Program-made: the position numbers and the translations under genes
Shown: positions 9,066 to 19,210 of the stretch, piece by piece
Layout of the letters: each line of letters opens with the position of its first letter
Position numbering within the stretch: position 1 is the first letter of the stretch
Assembly: GCF_021412625.1 (NCBI RefSeq)
Contig: NZ_JAKCFI010000003.1
Span: forward strand, 930,001-994,000
Direction: 5' to 3'
DNA from: Myxococcus stipitatus
Lineage (GTDB): Bacteria > Myxococcota > Myxococcia > Myxococcales > Myxococcaceae
Length of the DNA: 64,000 nt
Notes under the pieces: generated by a model
What the model was told of the DNA's origin: nothing
What the model saw: the letters and a program-made list of their open reading frames with translations, nothing else
The model's database searches: none

Positions 9066-10361
9066 ATGCTCAAGCGCTTCGTGGATGTCCGTGACGAGGA
9101 GGTCGGAGCCGTCGTCGGCTCGTTCGTCTACTTCTTCACGTTGATGTGTGGCTACGCCATCCTCCGGCCCATCCGCAACGAGATGGGCACGGCGGGAAGC
9201 GTGAAGGGGTTGCCGTGGCTGTTCACGGCGACGTTCCTCGTGATGCTGCTGGCGGTGCCGGCCTTCTCCGCGCTGGTGGCGCGCTGGCCCCGGCGGGTGG
9301 TGCTGCCGCGCATCTACCGCTTCTTCATCGTCAGCCTCGTGGCGTTCTTCGTCCTGTTGAAGCTGGGCGTGGCGAAGGAGCCGGTGGCGCGCGTCTTCTA
9401 CATCTGGCTGAGCGTCTACAACCTGTTCGTGGTCTCCATCTTCTGGAGCTTCATGGCGGACGTGTTCGCCAGCGAGCAGGGCAAGCGGTTGTTCGGCTTC
9501 ATCGCGGCGGGCGGCACCACGGGCATGCTGGTGGGGCCGTTCCTGGTGGGCCGGCTGGCGGAGCCGGTGGGCCCGGTGAACCTCATCCTCGTGTCCGCGT
9601 TGCTGCTGGAGGTGAGCGCGCAGTGCGTGCGGTGGCTGAGCCGCTGGGCGCGCGACGTGCAACACCAGCCGCCCGCGGCGGAGGGGCCCGTGGGCGGAGG
9701 GATGCTCGCGGGGCTGAAGCTCCTGGTGTCCTCGCCCATCCTGCTGGCGCTGGGGCTCCAGGTGCTGCTGTACGCGGCCACGTCCACATTCCTGTACTTC
9801 CAGGAGGTGCGGCTCGTCTCGGAGCTGGGCAAGGACGCGGCGTCGCGCACGGCGCTGTTCGGGGACATCGACTTCTACGTGCAGCTCTTGACGCTGGGGC
9901 TCCAGACGCTCGTCACCGGGCGCGTCATCTCCCGGCTGGGGTTGGGCGCGGCGCTGGCGGTGGCGCCGGTGCTCACGGGGCTGGGCTTCCTGGGGCTGGC
10001 GGCGCTGCCGGTGCTGGGGGTGCTCGTGGTCGTCAAGGCGCTGCGCGGGGCCAGCCACTACGCGCTGGAGCGCCCCTCGCGCGAAATCCTCTTCACCACC
10101 GTGGACCGCGAGGCCCGCTACAAGTCGAAGAGCTTCATCGACACGGTGGTGTATCGCGGCAGCGACACGGTGAGCGCCTGGCTCCAGGGCGGGCTCACCG
10201 CGCTGGGCCTGGGCATGACGGGCCTGTCGCTGCTGGCGGTGCCGCTGGCGGGCCTGTGGCTCGCCGTCTCGCTGTACCTGGCGCGACAGCAGCGGCGCCA
10301 GGCCGAGGAGGCCCCGGGGGCGCTCCCCGCGCCGGTGGCCGACAACGCCGCCGCCCGCTGA
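9066..10361 (+). CDS. Membrane transporter related to NTP/NDP exchangers (MFS-like)
   Basis: A 431-residue polytopic inner-membrane protein with about 12 hydrophobic segments. The N-terminus 'GYAILRPIRNEMGTAGS', with charged residues just after the first membrane segment, and the 'SIFWSFMADVFASEQGKRLFGFIAAGGTTGMLVGP' region resemble bacterial proteins annotated as NTP/NDP exchange transporters or Tlc-like MFS carriers. The second half carries 'LERPSREILFTTVDREARYKSKSFIDTVVYRGSD', a conserved cytoplasmic segment of this group. In free-living bacteria the real substrate is unknown, so nucleotide exchange should not be assumed. The gene stands between a hairpin and an SDR gene 51 bases downstream. 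The C-terminal tail is Ala/Pro-rich. Confidence 0.8.
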   Translation: MLKRFVDVRDEEVGAVVGSFVYFFTLMCGYAILRPIRNEMGTAGSVKGLPWLFTATFLVMLLAVPAFSALVARWPRRVVLPRIYRFFIVSLVAFFVLLKLGVAKEPVARVFYIWLSVYNLFVVSIFWSFMADVFASEQGKRLFGFIAAGGTTGMLVGPFLVGRLAEPVGPVNLILVSALLLEVSAQCVRWLSRWARDVQHQPPAAEGPVGGGMLAGLKLLVSSPILLALGLQVLLYAATSTFLYFQEVRLVSELGKDAASRTALFGDIDFYVQLLTLGLQTLVTGRVISRLGLGAALAVAPVLTGLGFLGLAALPVLGVLVVVKALRGASHYALERPSREILFTTVDREARYKSKSFIDTVVYRGSDTVSAWLQGGLTALGLGMTGLSLLAVPLAGLWLAVSLYLARQQRRQAEEAPGALPAPVADNAAAR

Positions 10362-10412
10362 GCCGGCGCGCTGGCGCGTGAATCTTCCCCCGCCGTAGGA
10401 GGCAAACACCCC

Positions 10413-11588
10413 ATGAAGCTGACGCGTAGGGACGTGATGCAGGGTGCGGTGATGTTGGGTTCGATGTGGGCCATGGGCTGCGCCACGACCGGCGCGACGG
10501 GCGATGCGGCGCCGGAGGCCCAGGGCGCGAAGGCGACGAAGGCGGGCCAGCCGTTGAACATCCTCATCCTCGGAGGCACGAAGTTCCTGGGGCCCGCGCT
10601 GGTGGAGTCGGCGCGCGCGCGCGGGCACACCGTCACGCTGTTCAACCGCGGCAAGACGAACCCGGGCCTGTTCCCGGACGTGGAGAAGCTCCAGGGCGAC
10701 CGCGACCCGACGAAGGGCGAGGGCCTGAAGGCGCTGGAGGGCCGCAAGTGGGACGCGGTGGTGGACACGTCCGGCTACGTGCCCCGCATCGTCAAGGCGT
10801 CCGCGGAGCTGCTCGCGCCCAACGTGGGCCAGTACGTCTTCGTCTCCAGCATCTCCGTGTACAAGGACCTGTCCAAGCCGGGCATCAACGAGTCCTCGCT
10901 GGTGGCCACGGTGGACGACCCGACGACGGAGGACGTGGGTAAGCACTATGGCGCGCTGAAGGCGCTGTGCGAGCAGGCCGCGGAGGCCGCCATGCCCGGG
11001 CGCGCGCTCAACATCCGGCCGGGGCTCATCGTCGGGCCGGATGACCCGACGGACCGCTTCACGTACTGGCCGGTGCGCGTGGCGCGCGGCGGCGACGTGC
11101 TGGCGCCGGGGGACGGGCAGGACCCGGTGCAGTTCATCGACGCTCGGGATTTGGCCGCGTTCATCATCCTGGGCGTGGAGAAGCGCCTGGCGGGCGTCTA
11201 CAACGCCACGGGTCCCACGCGCTCGCTGTCCATGCGCGAGTTCCTGGAGACGACGAAGACGGCGCTGGGCAGCGACGCGCGCTTCGTCTGGGCGGACGTG
11301 GACTTCCTGACGAAGCAGAAGGTGGAGCCCTGGAGCGACATGCCGGTGTGGATGCCACGCACGGGCGAGGAGGGCGGTCTGGGGATGACGAGCATCGACA
11401 AGGCGCTGGCCGCGGGCATCACCTTCCGCCCCACCGCGGACACCGTGCGGGACACGGTGGCCTGGTTCAAGACGGAGCCCGCCGAGCACCAGGCGAAGCT
11501 GCGCGCGGGCCTCTCCCCGGAGCGCGAGAAGGAGGTGCTCGCCGCGCTCGCGCAACAGGGTGGCAAGGGTCCCTCGGTCGCGGGGTGA
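10413..11588 (+). CDS. NAD-dependent epimerase/dehydratase-like SDR protein with Tat/lipoprotein signal
   Basis: A 391-residue extended-SDR protein with an export signal. Residues 1-25 contain twin arginine (LTRRDVMQ), a hydrophobic stretch and a lipobox-like 'WAMGC', suggesting Tat export as a folded protein and lipidation. After a short Ala-rich linker the Rossmann start 'NILILGGTKFLGPALVESA' has the Gly-rich nucleotide-binding turn, followed by 'VFVSSISVYKDL' and a 'KHYGALKALCE' segment that supplies the YxxxK catalytic pair. Related cytoplasmic proteins act on RNA (chloroplast CSP41-like) or nucleotide sugars. An exported form would need cofactor loading before Tat transport. GGAGG lies upstream of the ATG. 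The substrate is unknown. Confidence 0.85.
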   Translation: MKLTRRDVMQGAVMLGSMWAMGCATTGATGDAAPEAQGAKATKAGQPLNILILGGTKFLGPALVESARARGHTVTLFNRGKTNPGLFPDVEKLQGDRDPTKGEGLKALEGRKWDAVVDTSGYVPRIVKASAELLAPNVGQYVFVSSISVYKDLSKPGINESSLVATVDDPTTEDVGKHYGALKALCEQAAEAAMPGRALNIRPGLIVGPDDPTDRFTYWPVRVARGGDVLAPGDGQDPVQFIDARDLAAFIILGVEKRLAGVYNATGPTRSLSMREFLETTKTALGSDARFVWADVDFLTKQKVEPWSDMPVWMPRTGEEGGLGMTSIDKALAAGITFRPTADTVRDTVAWFKTEPAEHQAKLRAGLSPEREKEVLAALAQQGGKGPSVAG

Positions 11589-11640
11589 CGCTCGCGGGCG
11601 TGCGTGGTTGACTGGAGCCCTTCTCTGCAAGGGTTCCGAC

Positions 11641-13125
11641 ATGACGCCTCACGCGAAGACGTGGAGGCTCCGCGCGCGCGGGGCCTCCGTCCTGTTGCTG
11701 TCCCTCTCGTTCGCCTCCTGCGGCGGCAAGGAGGTCCGCCCCGAAGGCCCGAGCGGGCCGAGCCGCTGCGAGCCCGTCGCCATCGAGCGGGACGTGGACC
11801 TGGACGGGTTCCGCACCGACCGCGTCATCTGGAGGGACGCGGCCTGCGAGCCGCGCTCCGCCTCGCTGGTGCGCAACGACGCCGCGGACCCCGCGGGCTG
11901 GCACGGCGGCTACATCCGCCGCTACACGTACCAGGTGGCCGGCGCCCAGCGCACGTGCGACGGCGCCAAGGACGGCGTGCCGGGCTGGGGCATGGTGACG
12001 TGCCACACGCGCGTCGGCGAGACGTGGGGCAACTGGACCGAGGGCGTCACGGGCACGGGCCGCACCCTCTTCGCCGGCCGCCACCACGCGCTGCACGAAT
12101 TCAAGTGGCCGCTGCCCCTGGGCGGCTTCACCGTGCAGGTGACGGTGCACTACCTGTTCGCCACCGGCCGCAGCCACCCGCTCTACGCCATCACCCACGA
12201 CGCGTCCTCCGTCCCCCCGGACGCGCTGGAGGCGGACGTGCGCTCGCCCTACGGAGACCTGCTCTTCGACGGCAACGCGAACGCCGAGATCGCCGGCCTG
12301 GGCTGGGGCGACCGGCGCCGCTTCGTGACGCTGTCCTCCCCGGTGACGATGCAGAGCGGTTGGGACTACCGCGAATCCAACGTCGTGCCCTACACGCGCA
12401 TGTGGACCACCGCGCCCGACGCGGAGATGGGCGTGGTGCAGACGCAGACGTGGCTGCAGAAGCCCGCGGGCGGCTACTGGTTCTACCAGTCCGGCTGGGA
12501 CCAGCGGGACGACGACGGCCCCATGCCCCAGGACTGGAACTGGACCTACCAGCTCAACCAGTACCAGCTCCCCCAGACGACGCGCTCGCACCGCATGGCC
12601 TGGGGCGCCAACTACGGCTCGCTCGGGTGGCGCGAGTACGCCCGCTACGGCGACGACGGCATGCTCTCCGGCCACCCCTTCCAGAGCTACTCCGTCTTCA
12701 TGGTGCTGGGCACCCACCGCGAGGACCCCGTGCTCGCCCAGGCGGACGCCGTCGAGGCCTGGCAGGCCGTGCGCCTCACCGCCACCGAGGGCACCGTGCG
12801 CCCCCGGGGCCCCGGCGGCGTCGGCCGCGAGGACTCCGTGGCCTTCGACACGCCCGGCTACAACCCCGTCTACGCCACCTGGGAGGCTCACGCCGCGAAC
12901 AACCGCGCCGAGCTGCGCTTCGACACGGGCACCCACGCCCTGGAACACCCGGTGGTGGTGCTGCGCGATTACACGTCCACGAAGCCCCCCACCCGGGTGA
13001 CGCTGGACGGCCAGCCGCTCACCGCGGACGAGGACTACTTCGCCTCCGTGGACCCGGACGGCCACGCGCTGTGGCTCACCGTGAACCGCTCCCTCACCGG
13101 CACCGCGACGCTGCGCGTGGAGTGA
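11641..13125 (+). CDS. Large lipoprotein of unknown function
   Basis: Predicted lipoprotein of 494 residues. The frame is open from 11560, but the ATG at 11641 begins a typical signal (MTPHAKTWRLRARGASVLLL) with the lipobox 'SFASC' at residue about 27, so I use it. The mature protein is aromatic-rich and rather neutral. Segments such as 'GWDYRESNVVPYTRMWTTAPDAEMGVVQTQTW', 'MGWGANYGSLGWREY'-like stretches and beta-rich spacing suggest a globular beta-sandwich or hydrolase-like fold, but I recognise no family or catalytic motif. It lies 52 bases after the SDR gene on the same strand and could be co-transcribed. A bidirectional-type hairpin follows it. Confidence 0.75.
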   Translation: MTPHAKTWRLRARGASVLLLSLSFASCGGKEVRPEGPSGPSRCEPVAIERDVDLDGFRTDRVIWRDAACEPRSASLVRNDAADPAGWHGGYIRRYTYQVAGAQRTCDGAKDGVPGWGMVTCHTRVGETWGNWTEGVTGTGRTLFAGRHHALHEFKWPLPLGGFTVQVTVHYLFATGRSHPLYAITHDASSVPPDALEADVRSPYGDLLFDGNANAEIAGLGWGDRRRFVTLSSPVTMQSGWDYRESNVVPYTRMWTTAPDAEMGVVQTQTWLQKPAGGYWFYQSGWDQRDDDGPMPQDWNWTYQLNQYQLPQTTRSHRMAWGANYGSLGWREYARYGDDGMLSGHPFQSYSVFMVLGTHREDPVLAQADAVEAWQAVRLTATEGTVRPRGPGGVGREDSVAFDTPGYNPVYATWEAHAANNRAELRFDTGTHALEHPVVVLRDYTSTKPPTRVTLDGQPLTADEDYFASVDPDGHALWLTVNRSLTGTATLRVE

Positions 13126-13141
13126 GCGGCCCGAAAAGCAA

Positions 13142-13176
13142 CGGGGGATGCCCCGATGGACTCGGAGCACCCCCCG
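13142..13176. terminator. Hairpin between convergent genes
   Basis: A 15-bp stem with two mismatches and a 5-base loop (arms 13142-13156 and 13162-13176). It sits 16 bases after the lipoprotein stop codon and can serve transcription from either side. It fits the idea of a convergent minus-strand gene ending at 13355. Confidence 0.6.
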
Positions 13177-13354
13177 CTATGACCCTGGCTCGAAGGTCCG
13201 CTCTCCCCCTCTGACGAGCGTCCCTCCGGGGTCCCCCTGCCACGGGTGACGTCGCCCCCGCGACGTCACCTTCCTTCCCGCCCTTCGTGTGTCTGGAGGG
13301 CCTTGGACCCCTCCGTGAGAACCACGACTTCGTGCGCTCCCCCCGAGCGCCCGC

Positions 13355-13795
13355 CTACGGCTTCGCCCCCTGGGCCCGCGGCGCCCCAAGCGCCGAGACC
13401 CTCGCGAGCCGTGGCTCGAACCGCGTGATGCCCTGCAGCGGCATCGCCGGACGACAGTCGCCGCGCAGTCGCGCCAGCGTCTGGGCCCAGCCGAACTTCC
13501 GCGGGCACATCGATGCCACCCGCGTGACTTCCTCTTGTGTCCCCCTCAGCGGTCCGAGCGCGCTCGACGTCGCAAGAGCCCGGAGCTCGGTACGCTTCGC
13601 CCCCGCGAAGGCGTGGAGCCCCGGAACCGCGATGTCCCCCTCTCGTGCCTCGAGCGCCCCTGACTGCTCCCCCCGGGTGCGTGCCCTCGCCTTGCTGGCC
13701 GGAGCCCCCATCCCCCTGCTCCCACGCGTCACCTCGACGGACCTGTTGGTTCCCCCCGAAACCCGCTGGCCCGACTCATGAGCGACGTGAGACAT
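13355..13795 (-). CDS. Possible small hypothetical protein (weakly supported)
   Basis: Candidate 146-residue gene filling an otherwise empty 1-kb gap. The evidence is a near-ideal ribosome-binding site (AAGGAGG five bases before the ATG at 13795), roughly 85% G/C at third positions in the second half of the frame, and a position that pairs well with the hairpin at 13142-13176. The product is basic and Arg/Ala/Gly-rich. The C-terminal half (LHAFAGAKRTELRALATSSA, then a 'CPRKFGWAQTLARLRGDC' stretch) looks more protein-like than the N-terminal half. I recognise no domain, signal peptide or membrane segment. The frame remains open far upstream, antisense to the topoisomerase gene, which weakens the case. 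It could be non-coding. Confidence 0.4.
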   Translation of the reverse strand: MSHVAHESGQRVSGGTNRSVEVTRGSRGMGAPASKARARTRGEQSGALEAREGDIAVPGLHAFAGAKRTELRALATSSALGPLRGTQEEVTRVASMCPRKFGWAQTLARLRGDCRPAMPLQGITRFEPRLARVSALGAPRAQGAKP

Positions 13796-14197
13796 GCGGC
13801 CCTCCTTCGCACCCATGGAACTGCGCCCCCCGTGACCGGCGCCGTGGCGCCTGTCGACTCGGCCATACTGGCCCAGGTGCTCCGAGGAGTTTTCCGCCGT
13901 AGCGCCAAGTGCTTGCGCCAACGCGCCAGCGCGCGCGGGGCGGCCGACGGGGCCGTGACGCGCGGGGTTGCGCCCTCCCGGAGCCCGACGCGACAGGTTG
14001 GATGGCGGAGCGGGAGGGGGAGGGCGTCGACGCGGTCCGGGTGGCACTCGGCCGGAAGCGGGGCGGACAGGCGTCATGGGTAGGGACAGCGAGGGGTGGG
14101 CCATGTCAGCCTGACGCTGTAGGGGAGAGGGTCGCGCCGTGGGCCCGGGGCCTTCCTCCCGGGTGGGCGTGGGCGGGGTGGGAGGGGATACGGATTC
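13796..14197. other. Intergenic region upstream of the topoisomerase III-RecQ gene
   Basis: About 400 bases of divergent spacing. It holds GC-rich short inverted repeats such as GGCGCC-GT-GGCGCC near 13840, and a GGGAGGGG ribosome-binding-site-like stretch near 14180 just before the topB-recQ start. I see no convincing promoter hexamers. Confidence 0.45.
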
Positions 14198-17100
14198 ATG
14201 AGGTGGGAAGCGATGGGCGAGTCGCCCGGCGAGGACAGGCGAGGGAGCAAGGCGGGGCGCGGCTCGGGGCAGGGCTCCCTGCTGGCGGTGCTGGCGGAGA
14301 AGCCGGCCGTGGCGCGCGACATCGCCCGGGTGCTGGGCGCGCAGGAGCGCGGCGACGGCTACCTGCGTGGCAACGGCTACGTGGTGACGTGGGCCATCGG
14401 ACACCTGGTGGGGCTGGCGCAGCCGCACGAGATACGGCCGGATTGGAAGAAGTGGAGCCGGGCGCTGCTGCCCATGCTTCCGGCGGAATGGCCGCTGGTC
14501 GTCTCGCAGGAGACGCGCTCGCAGTTCGACGTCGTCCGGCGGGTGCTCAACGCGCCGGAGGTGGGCGCGGTGGTGTGCGCCACCGACGCGGGCCGCGAGG
14601 GCGAGCTCATCTTCCGCTACATCTACGAGGCGTCCGGGTGTCGCAAGCCGGTGCGGCGGCTGTGGGTGTCGTCGCTGACGGAGCGCGCCATCCGGGACGG
14701 CTTCCAGACGCTGCGGGAGGGCCGCGAGTACGACGCGCTGGCGTCGGCGGCCATGGGGCGCAGCCGGGCGGACTGGCTGGTGGGGATGAACCTGTCGCGC
14801 CTGTACACGCTGGCGCACGGCGGGCAGGGGGAGATGTTGAGCGTGGGGCGCGTGCAGACGCCCACGCTGGCCATGGTGGTGGAGCGCGAGCTGGCCATCC
14901 GGAACTTCGTGCCGCGCGACTACCTGGAGGTGGTGGCCACGTTCGCGCCCCGGGGGCCGGGCGTGGCGCCGGACGCGCGGTATGACGGCACGTGGTTCCG
15001 TTCGGGGCCGGACGGCAGGCCGGTGGTGCCTCCGGGCATGGAGGGGACGCGCGAGGCGCGGCGGCTCGACGCGGACGGCGTGGAGGCGCAGGCCATCATC
15101 GACCGCGCGCGGCGGGGGCAGGCGACGCTCGAGTCGTTGGAGGCGGAGGAGAAGCGGATGGCGCCGCCGCTCCTCTACGACCTGACGGAGCTCCAGCGTC
15201 ACGCCAACCGGCTGTATGGCTTCAGCGCGCAGCGCACGTTGGAGGTGGCGCAGGCGCTGTACGAGAAGCACAAGCTCTTGAGCTATCCGCGCACGTCGAG
15301 CCGGCACCTGTCGCGGACGGTGGCGGACACGCTCCCGGAGGTGGTGGGGGCGGTGCGCGCTCGTTACGAGGAGGACCTCGCGCCCGGGACGGGGGAGCGC
15401 GCGCTGGGCAAGCGCTACGTCGACGACGCGAAGGTGACGGACCACCACGCCATCATCCCCACGCCCACGTCTCCGGACGGGCTGCGGCTGTCTCCGGACG
15501 AGCAGCGTGTCTACGACCTGGTGTGCCGGCGCCTGCTCCAGGCGTGGCACGAGGACCACGTGTGGCGCGTCACCACGGTGGTGACGGCGGTGTCGTCGCC
15601 CGGGCCCCAGGGCGCGGTGCCGGTGGTGGACCGCTTCCAGAGCACGGGCACGCAGGTGGAGCGCGTGGGCTGGAAGGTGCTGGACATCGGCGGTGGGAAG
15701 AAGGCGCCCAGGCCGAAGGCGGAGGGCCGCAAGGGCGAGGAGGAGGCGGCGGAGTCGGAGGACGAGCCGCAGTCGTTGCCCTCGGGGTTGGCGCGGGGGC
15801 AGGCGCAGACGGTGGAGGACGCGAAGGCGGTGAAGAAGCGCACCCGTCCGCCCCCGCGGCTGACGGACGCGTCGCTGCTGACGGCGATGGAGACGGCCGG
15901 GCGGGCGCTGGACGAGAAGGAGCTGGCGGAGGCCATGCGCGAGACGGGGCTGGGGACTCCCGCCACGCGCGCGTCCATCATCGAGGTGTTGTTGGACCGC
16001 GAGTACCTCGTCCGTCGCGGCAAGGCGTTGGAGGCGACGGAGAAGGGCATCCGCCTCATCGAGGTGGTGCACCCGGACGTGAAGACGCCGGCGATGACGG
16101 GGCAGTGGGAGGCGTGGCTCCAGCGCATCGAGCGGGGGGAAGGGCAGCTCGACGAGTTCCTGTTGGGCATCGAGAAGTACGTCATCGAGGTGGTGGGGCA
16201 CGTGCCCGCCGGGCCGGCGTCGTCGAGGGCGACGTACGTGGCGCCGAGCGAGGCGACGCAGCGGCCCCTGGCCTCTCGCGAGCCGTGGCGCGGAGGCGAG
16301 TCGCTCGACGGGGGCGGAGCTCGCGCGGGGGCGACATTGCCGTTGTTCGACGCGCGGGGTGGCGGCGCGCGGCGCGCGGGTGGCGCGCGTGGCGACGAGG
16401 CCTCGTTCCCCGAACTGGGCCCGAGGCGCGGTGCGCGCGGTGACGAGCCCACGTTCCCGGGTGCCGGCTCGCGAGGCGGACCCTCCCTCCCGGAGCCGTC
16501 GTTCTCCGGTCCGAACACGGGCGCCACGCGTCGCGCGAGCGCCGCCGCGTTCTCGGACTCCGTGGCGATGGCATCCCCTGGGCGCATGACGTCCCGGAAC
16601 ACGCTCGATGCCCCGGGCGCCAGCGCCCCATGGGGCGCGAAGCTGAAGGCCGCGGCCACCGCGGGCCAGCGGCCCGAGCGCGTCATGCGCGCGCCCACGC
16701 CTCCGGACCAGCTCCGCCCGCTCCTCAAGGAAGCCTTCGGCTTCTCCGAGTTCCGTCCGTACCAGGAGGCCGTCTGCCGCGCGGCCACCTCGGGCGAGGA
16801 CCTGCTGCTGGTCATGCCCACCGGCGCGGGCAAGTCCCTCTGCTATCAGCTCCCGGGACTGGCGCGCGCGGGCACCACCATCGTCGTCAGCCCGCTCATC
16901 GCGCTGATGGAGGACCAGGTGCTGCGGCTCCAGTCGCTCGGCTTCGCCGCGGACCGCATCCACTCCGGCCGCGACAGGGCCACCTCGCGACAGGTGTGCC
17001 TCGACTACCTGGATGGCCGGCTCGACTTCCTGTTCATCGCGCCGGAGCGGCTCGGCGTGCCCGGCTTCGTGGAGCTGCTCGCGCGGCGCCCCCCCACGCT

Positions 17101-18883
17101 CATCGCCATCGACGAGGCGCACTGCATCTCCCAGTGGGGACATGACTTCCGGCCCGACTACCGGCTGCTCGGCTCGCGCCTGCCGCTGCTGCGCCCGGCC
17201 CCCGTGGTGGCGCTCACCGCCACCGCCACGCCCGACGTGCAGCGCGACATCGTCCAGCAGCTCGGCCTGCTGGGCGCGGGCGGCAAGGCGCGCACCTTCA
17301 TCCACGGCTTCCGCCGCACCAACATCGCCATCGAGGTGCGCGAGCTGAACCCCGGCGCGCGCGGCGACGCCATCCAGAGCCTGCTCCAGGACGAGGAGAA
17401 CCGGCCCGCCATCGTCTACGCGGCCACGCGCAAGCACGCCGAACAGCTCGCGGAGCAGCTCGCGGGGGACTTCCCCTCGGCGGCCTACCACGCGGGGCTC
17501 CAACCCTCCGAGCGCGACCGCGTCCAGGCCGAGTTCCTCCGGGGCTCGCTGGAGGTCATCGTCGCCACCACCGCGTTCGGCATGGGCATCGACAAGCCGG
17601 ACGTGCGCACCGTCATCCACGCCGCGCTGCCCGCCAGCCTGGAGGGCTACTACCAGGAGCTCGGCCGCGCCGGTCGCGACGGCAAGCCCTCCCGCGCCGT
17701 GCTGCTGCACTCGTACATCGACCGGCGCACGCACGAGTTCTTCCACCGCCGCGACTACCCCGAACCCTACGTGCTCGAGCGCCTCTTCCAGTCCACGGGC
17801 CCGCAGCTGGAGCCCAAGGCGGTGCTCCAGTCCCGCGTGCGCACGGACCCGGAGGTCTTCGACAAGGCCCTGGAGCAGCTCTGGATTCACGGCGGCGTGG
17901 TGATGACGCCCGACGAGACGGTGTGCCGGGGCCGGCCCCAGTGGTCCGCCGGCTACACCGCGCAGCGCGAGCGCAAGCTGCTGCACCTGGAGCAGATGGC
18001 GCGCTACGCGGAGGCGCCGGGCTGCCGCATGAAGCAGCTGGTGTCCCACTTCGGTGACACCCAGGACTCCGGCCAGCCCTGTGGCCTGTGCGACGTCTGC
18101 GCGCCCGAGTCGTGCGCCACGCTGCGCTTCGCGGAGCCCACCTCCGCGGAGCGCCACTGGCTGGAGCGCATCCTGGAGTCGCTCCAGGAGCGGGACGGAC
18201 AGGCCACCGGCCGGCTCCACCGGGAGCTGTTCGGCGACGCGCTCCCGCGTCGCGACTTCGAGCGCCTCGTGGGCGGCCTCGTGCGCGCCGGGCTGGCGCG
18301 CCTGTCGGTGGACTCGTTCGACAAGGACGGCCAGGTCATCAACTTCCAGCGCCTGTCCCTCACGGACGAGGGCCGGCGCACGCGCGCCGTGGACCCCCGG
18401 CAGGTGTTCCTGCCCCTGCCCCTGGAGAAGGCCGCGAAGCGCAAGCGCGGCAAGGCGAAGGCGGGAGGGCAGGCGCATCGCGCCTCGCGCAAGCGCGGGG
18501 GCACGCGGGCGGCCTCCCAGGGCAGGGGGGCCACCCCGGTCACCTCCCGTGGCACGCGCGTGGAGAGCGTGGATGATGGCTGGGACGGCTCCGACGAGCA
18601 GGAGGCCGCCTCTCCGAGGACGGCGGCCCGAGGGGGACGCCGGGCGGGGGCGAAGGCGGAGGCGTCCCCGGCGCTCGTGGAGGCGCTGAAGGCGTGGCGG
18701 CTGGCGGAGGCGCGCAAGCGCAAGGTGCCCGCGTTCCGCATCCTCACGGACAAGGTGCTCGGCGCCATCGCGACGGCGCGCCCGGAGAACGGCTCGGAGC
18801 TCATGTCCATCCACGGCGTGGGGCCCGCCCTCACCGAGCGCTACGGCGCCCAGCTACTCTCCCTCGTCGCCCGTAAGGGCTGA
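14198..18883 (+). CDS. Fused DNA topoisomerase III - RecQ helicase (single chain)
   Basis: A 1561-residue continuous frame joining two enzymes that normally act as partners. Residues about 27-670 are type IA topoisomerase III: the TOPRIM start [16 protein letters not shown], the acidic motif [12 protein letters not shown], and the active-site loop [12 protein letters not shown] with catalytic Tyr363. Residues about 670-830 are an Arg/Ala/Gly/Pro-rich, probably disordered linker with no zinc fingers. Residues about 835-1400 are RecQ: FRPYQEAV, Walker A MPTGAGKS (Lys879), DEAH at 972-975, 'SAAYHAGL', '[14 protein letters not shown]', 'ELGRAGRDG', and zinc ligands in GCRMKQ...CGLCDVC followed by an RQC winged-helix region. 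Residues about 1490-1561 are an HRDC domain. The ATG at 14198 has GGAGG upstream; the ATG at 14213 is an alternative. RecQ and TopIII together unlink recombination intermediates, so the fusion should keep unwinding and decatenation in cis. No frameshift is needed. Confidence 0.93.
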   Translation: MRWEAMGESPGEDRRGSKAGRGSGQGSLLAVLAEKPAVARDIARVLGAQERGDGYLRGNGYVVTWAIGHLVGLAQPHEIRPDWKKWSRALLPMLPAEWPLVVSQETRSQFDVVRRVLNAPEVGAVVCATDAGREGELIFRYIYEASGCRKPVRRLWVSSLTERAIRDGFQTLREGREYDALASAAMGRSRADWLVGMNLSRLYTLAHGGQGEMLSVGRVQTPTLAMVVERELAIRNFVPRDYLEVVATFAPRGPGVAPDARYDGTWFRSGPDGRPVVPPGMEGTREARRLDADGVEAQAIIDRARRGQATLESLEAEEKRMAPPLLYDLTELQRHANRLYGFSAQRTLEVAQALYEKHKLLSYPRTSSRHLSRTVADTLPEVVGAVRARYEEDLAPGTGERALGKRYVDDAKVTDHHAIIPTPTSPDGLRLSPDEQRVYDLVCRRLLQAWHEDHVWRVTTVVTAVSSPGPQGAVPVVDRFQSTGTQVERVGWKVLDIGGGKKAPRPKAEGRKGEEEAAESEDEPQSLPSGLARGQAQTVEDAKAVKKRTRPPPRLTDASLLTAMETAGRALDEKELAEAMRETGLGTPATRASIIEVLLDREYLVRRGKALEATEKGIRLIEVVHPDVKTPAMTGQWEAWLQRIERGEGQLDEFLLGIEKYVIEVVGHVPAGPASSRATYVAPSEATQRPLASREPWRGGESLDGGGARAGATLPLFDARGGGARRAGGARGDEASFPELGPRRGARGDEPTFPGAGSRGGPSLPEPSFSGPNTGATRRASAAAFSDSVAMASPGRMTSRNTLDAPGASAPWGAKLKAAATAGQRPERVMRAPTPPDQLRPLLKEAFGFSEFRPYQEAVCRAATSGEDLLLVMPTGAGKSLCYQLPGLARAGTTIVVSPLIALMEDQVLRLQSLGFAADRIHSGRDRATSRQVCLDYLDGRLDFLFIAPERLGVPGFVELLARRPPTLIAIDEAHCISQWGHDFRPDYRLLGSRLPLLRPAPVVALTATATPDVQRDIVQQLGLLGAGGKARTFIHGFRRTNIAIEVRELNPGARGDAIQSLLQDEENRPAIVYAATRKHAEQLAEQLAGDFPSAAYHAGLQPSERDRVQAEFLRGSLEVIVATTAFGMGIDKPDVRTVIHAALPASLEGYYQELGRAGRDGKPSRAVLLHSYIDRRTHEFFHRRDYPEPYVLERLFQSTGPQLEPKAVLQSRVRTDPEVFDKALEQLWIHGGVVMTPDETVCRGRPQWSAGYTAQRERKLLHLEQMARYAEAPGCRMKQLVSHFGDTQDSGQPCGLCDVCAPESCATLRFAEPTSAERHWLERILESLQERDGQATGRLHRELFGDALPRRDFERLVGGLVRAGLARLSVDSFDKDGQVINFQRLSLTDEGRRTRAVDPRQVFLPLPLEKAAKRKRGKAKAGGQAHRASRKRGGTRAASQGRGATPVTSRGTRVESVDDGWDGSDEQEAASPRTAARGGRRAGAKAEASPALVEALKAWRLAEARKRKVPAFRILTDKVLGAIATARPENGSELMSIHGVGPALTERYGAQLLSLVARKG

Positions 18884-18925
18884 GGCCCGGAATCAGCGGC
18901 GGGCGGGCTCGGACAGCGCCACGTG

Positions 18926-18960
18926 GGGCGGGCGAGCCGCGCTGACGTCCGCCCGCCCTT
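18926..18960 (+). terminator. Stem-loop after the topoisomerase-helicase gene
   Basis: A 9-bp perfect stem (GGGCGGGCG/CGCCCGCCC, arms 18926-18934 and 18950-18958) with a 15-base loop, followed by TT. It lies in the 327-base gap before the MBL-fold gene, in which I see nothing else except the next gene's ribosome-binding site. Confidence 0.5.
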
Positions 18961-19210
18961 GACGGCGCCCTCCTTTCCCCCGCTGTCACCCGGGGGCGCC
19001 TCGCGAGAGGGTGGGGCGCTCACGGCGGTCCACGCCCGTCGCCCGTGTCGGAAGACTCCTGTCCGAGCGGGCGGGCGCGAGGGCAACCTGCCGGCCGCGC
19101 ATTCCTTTTCCCCTCCCGATGGGGCGATGTCCCGTCCTGCCCCTCCCGTCACCTTTCGGCACATCGACCGCGACGGTGGGCGAACGCGGGGACGGAGGGG
19201 GGAGCGGAAG

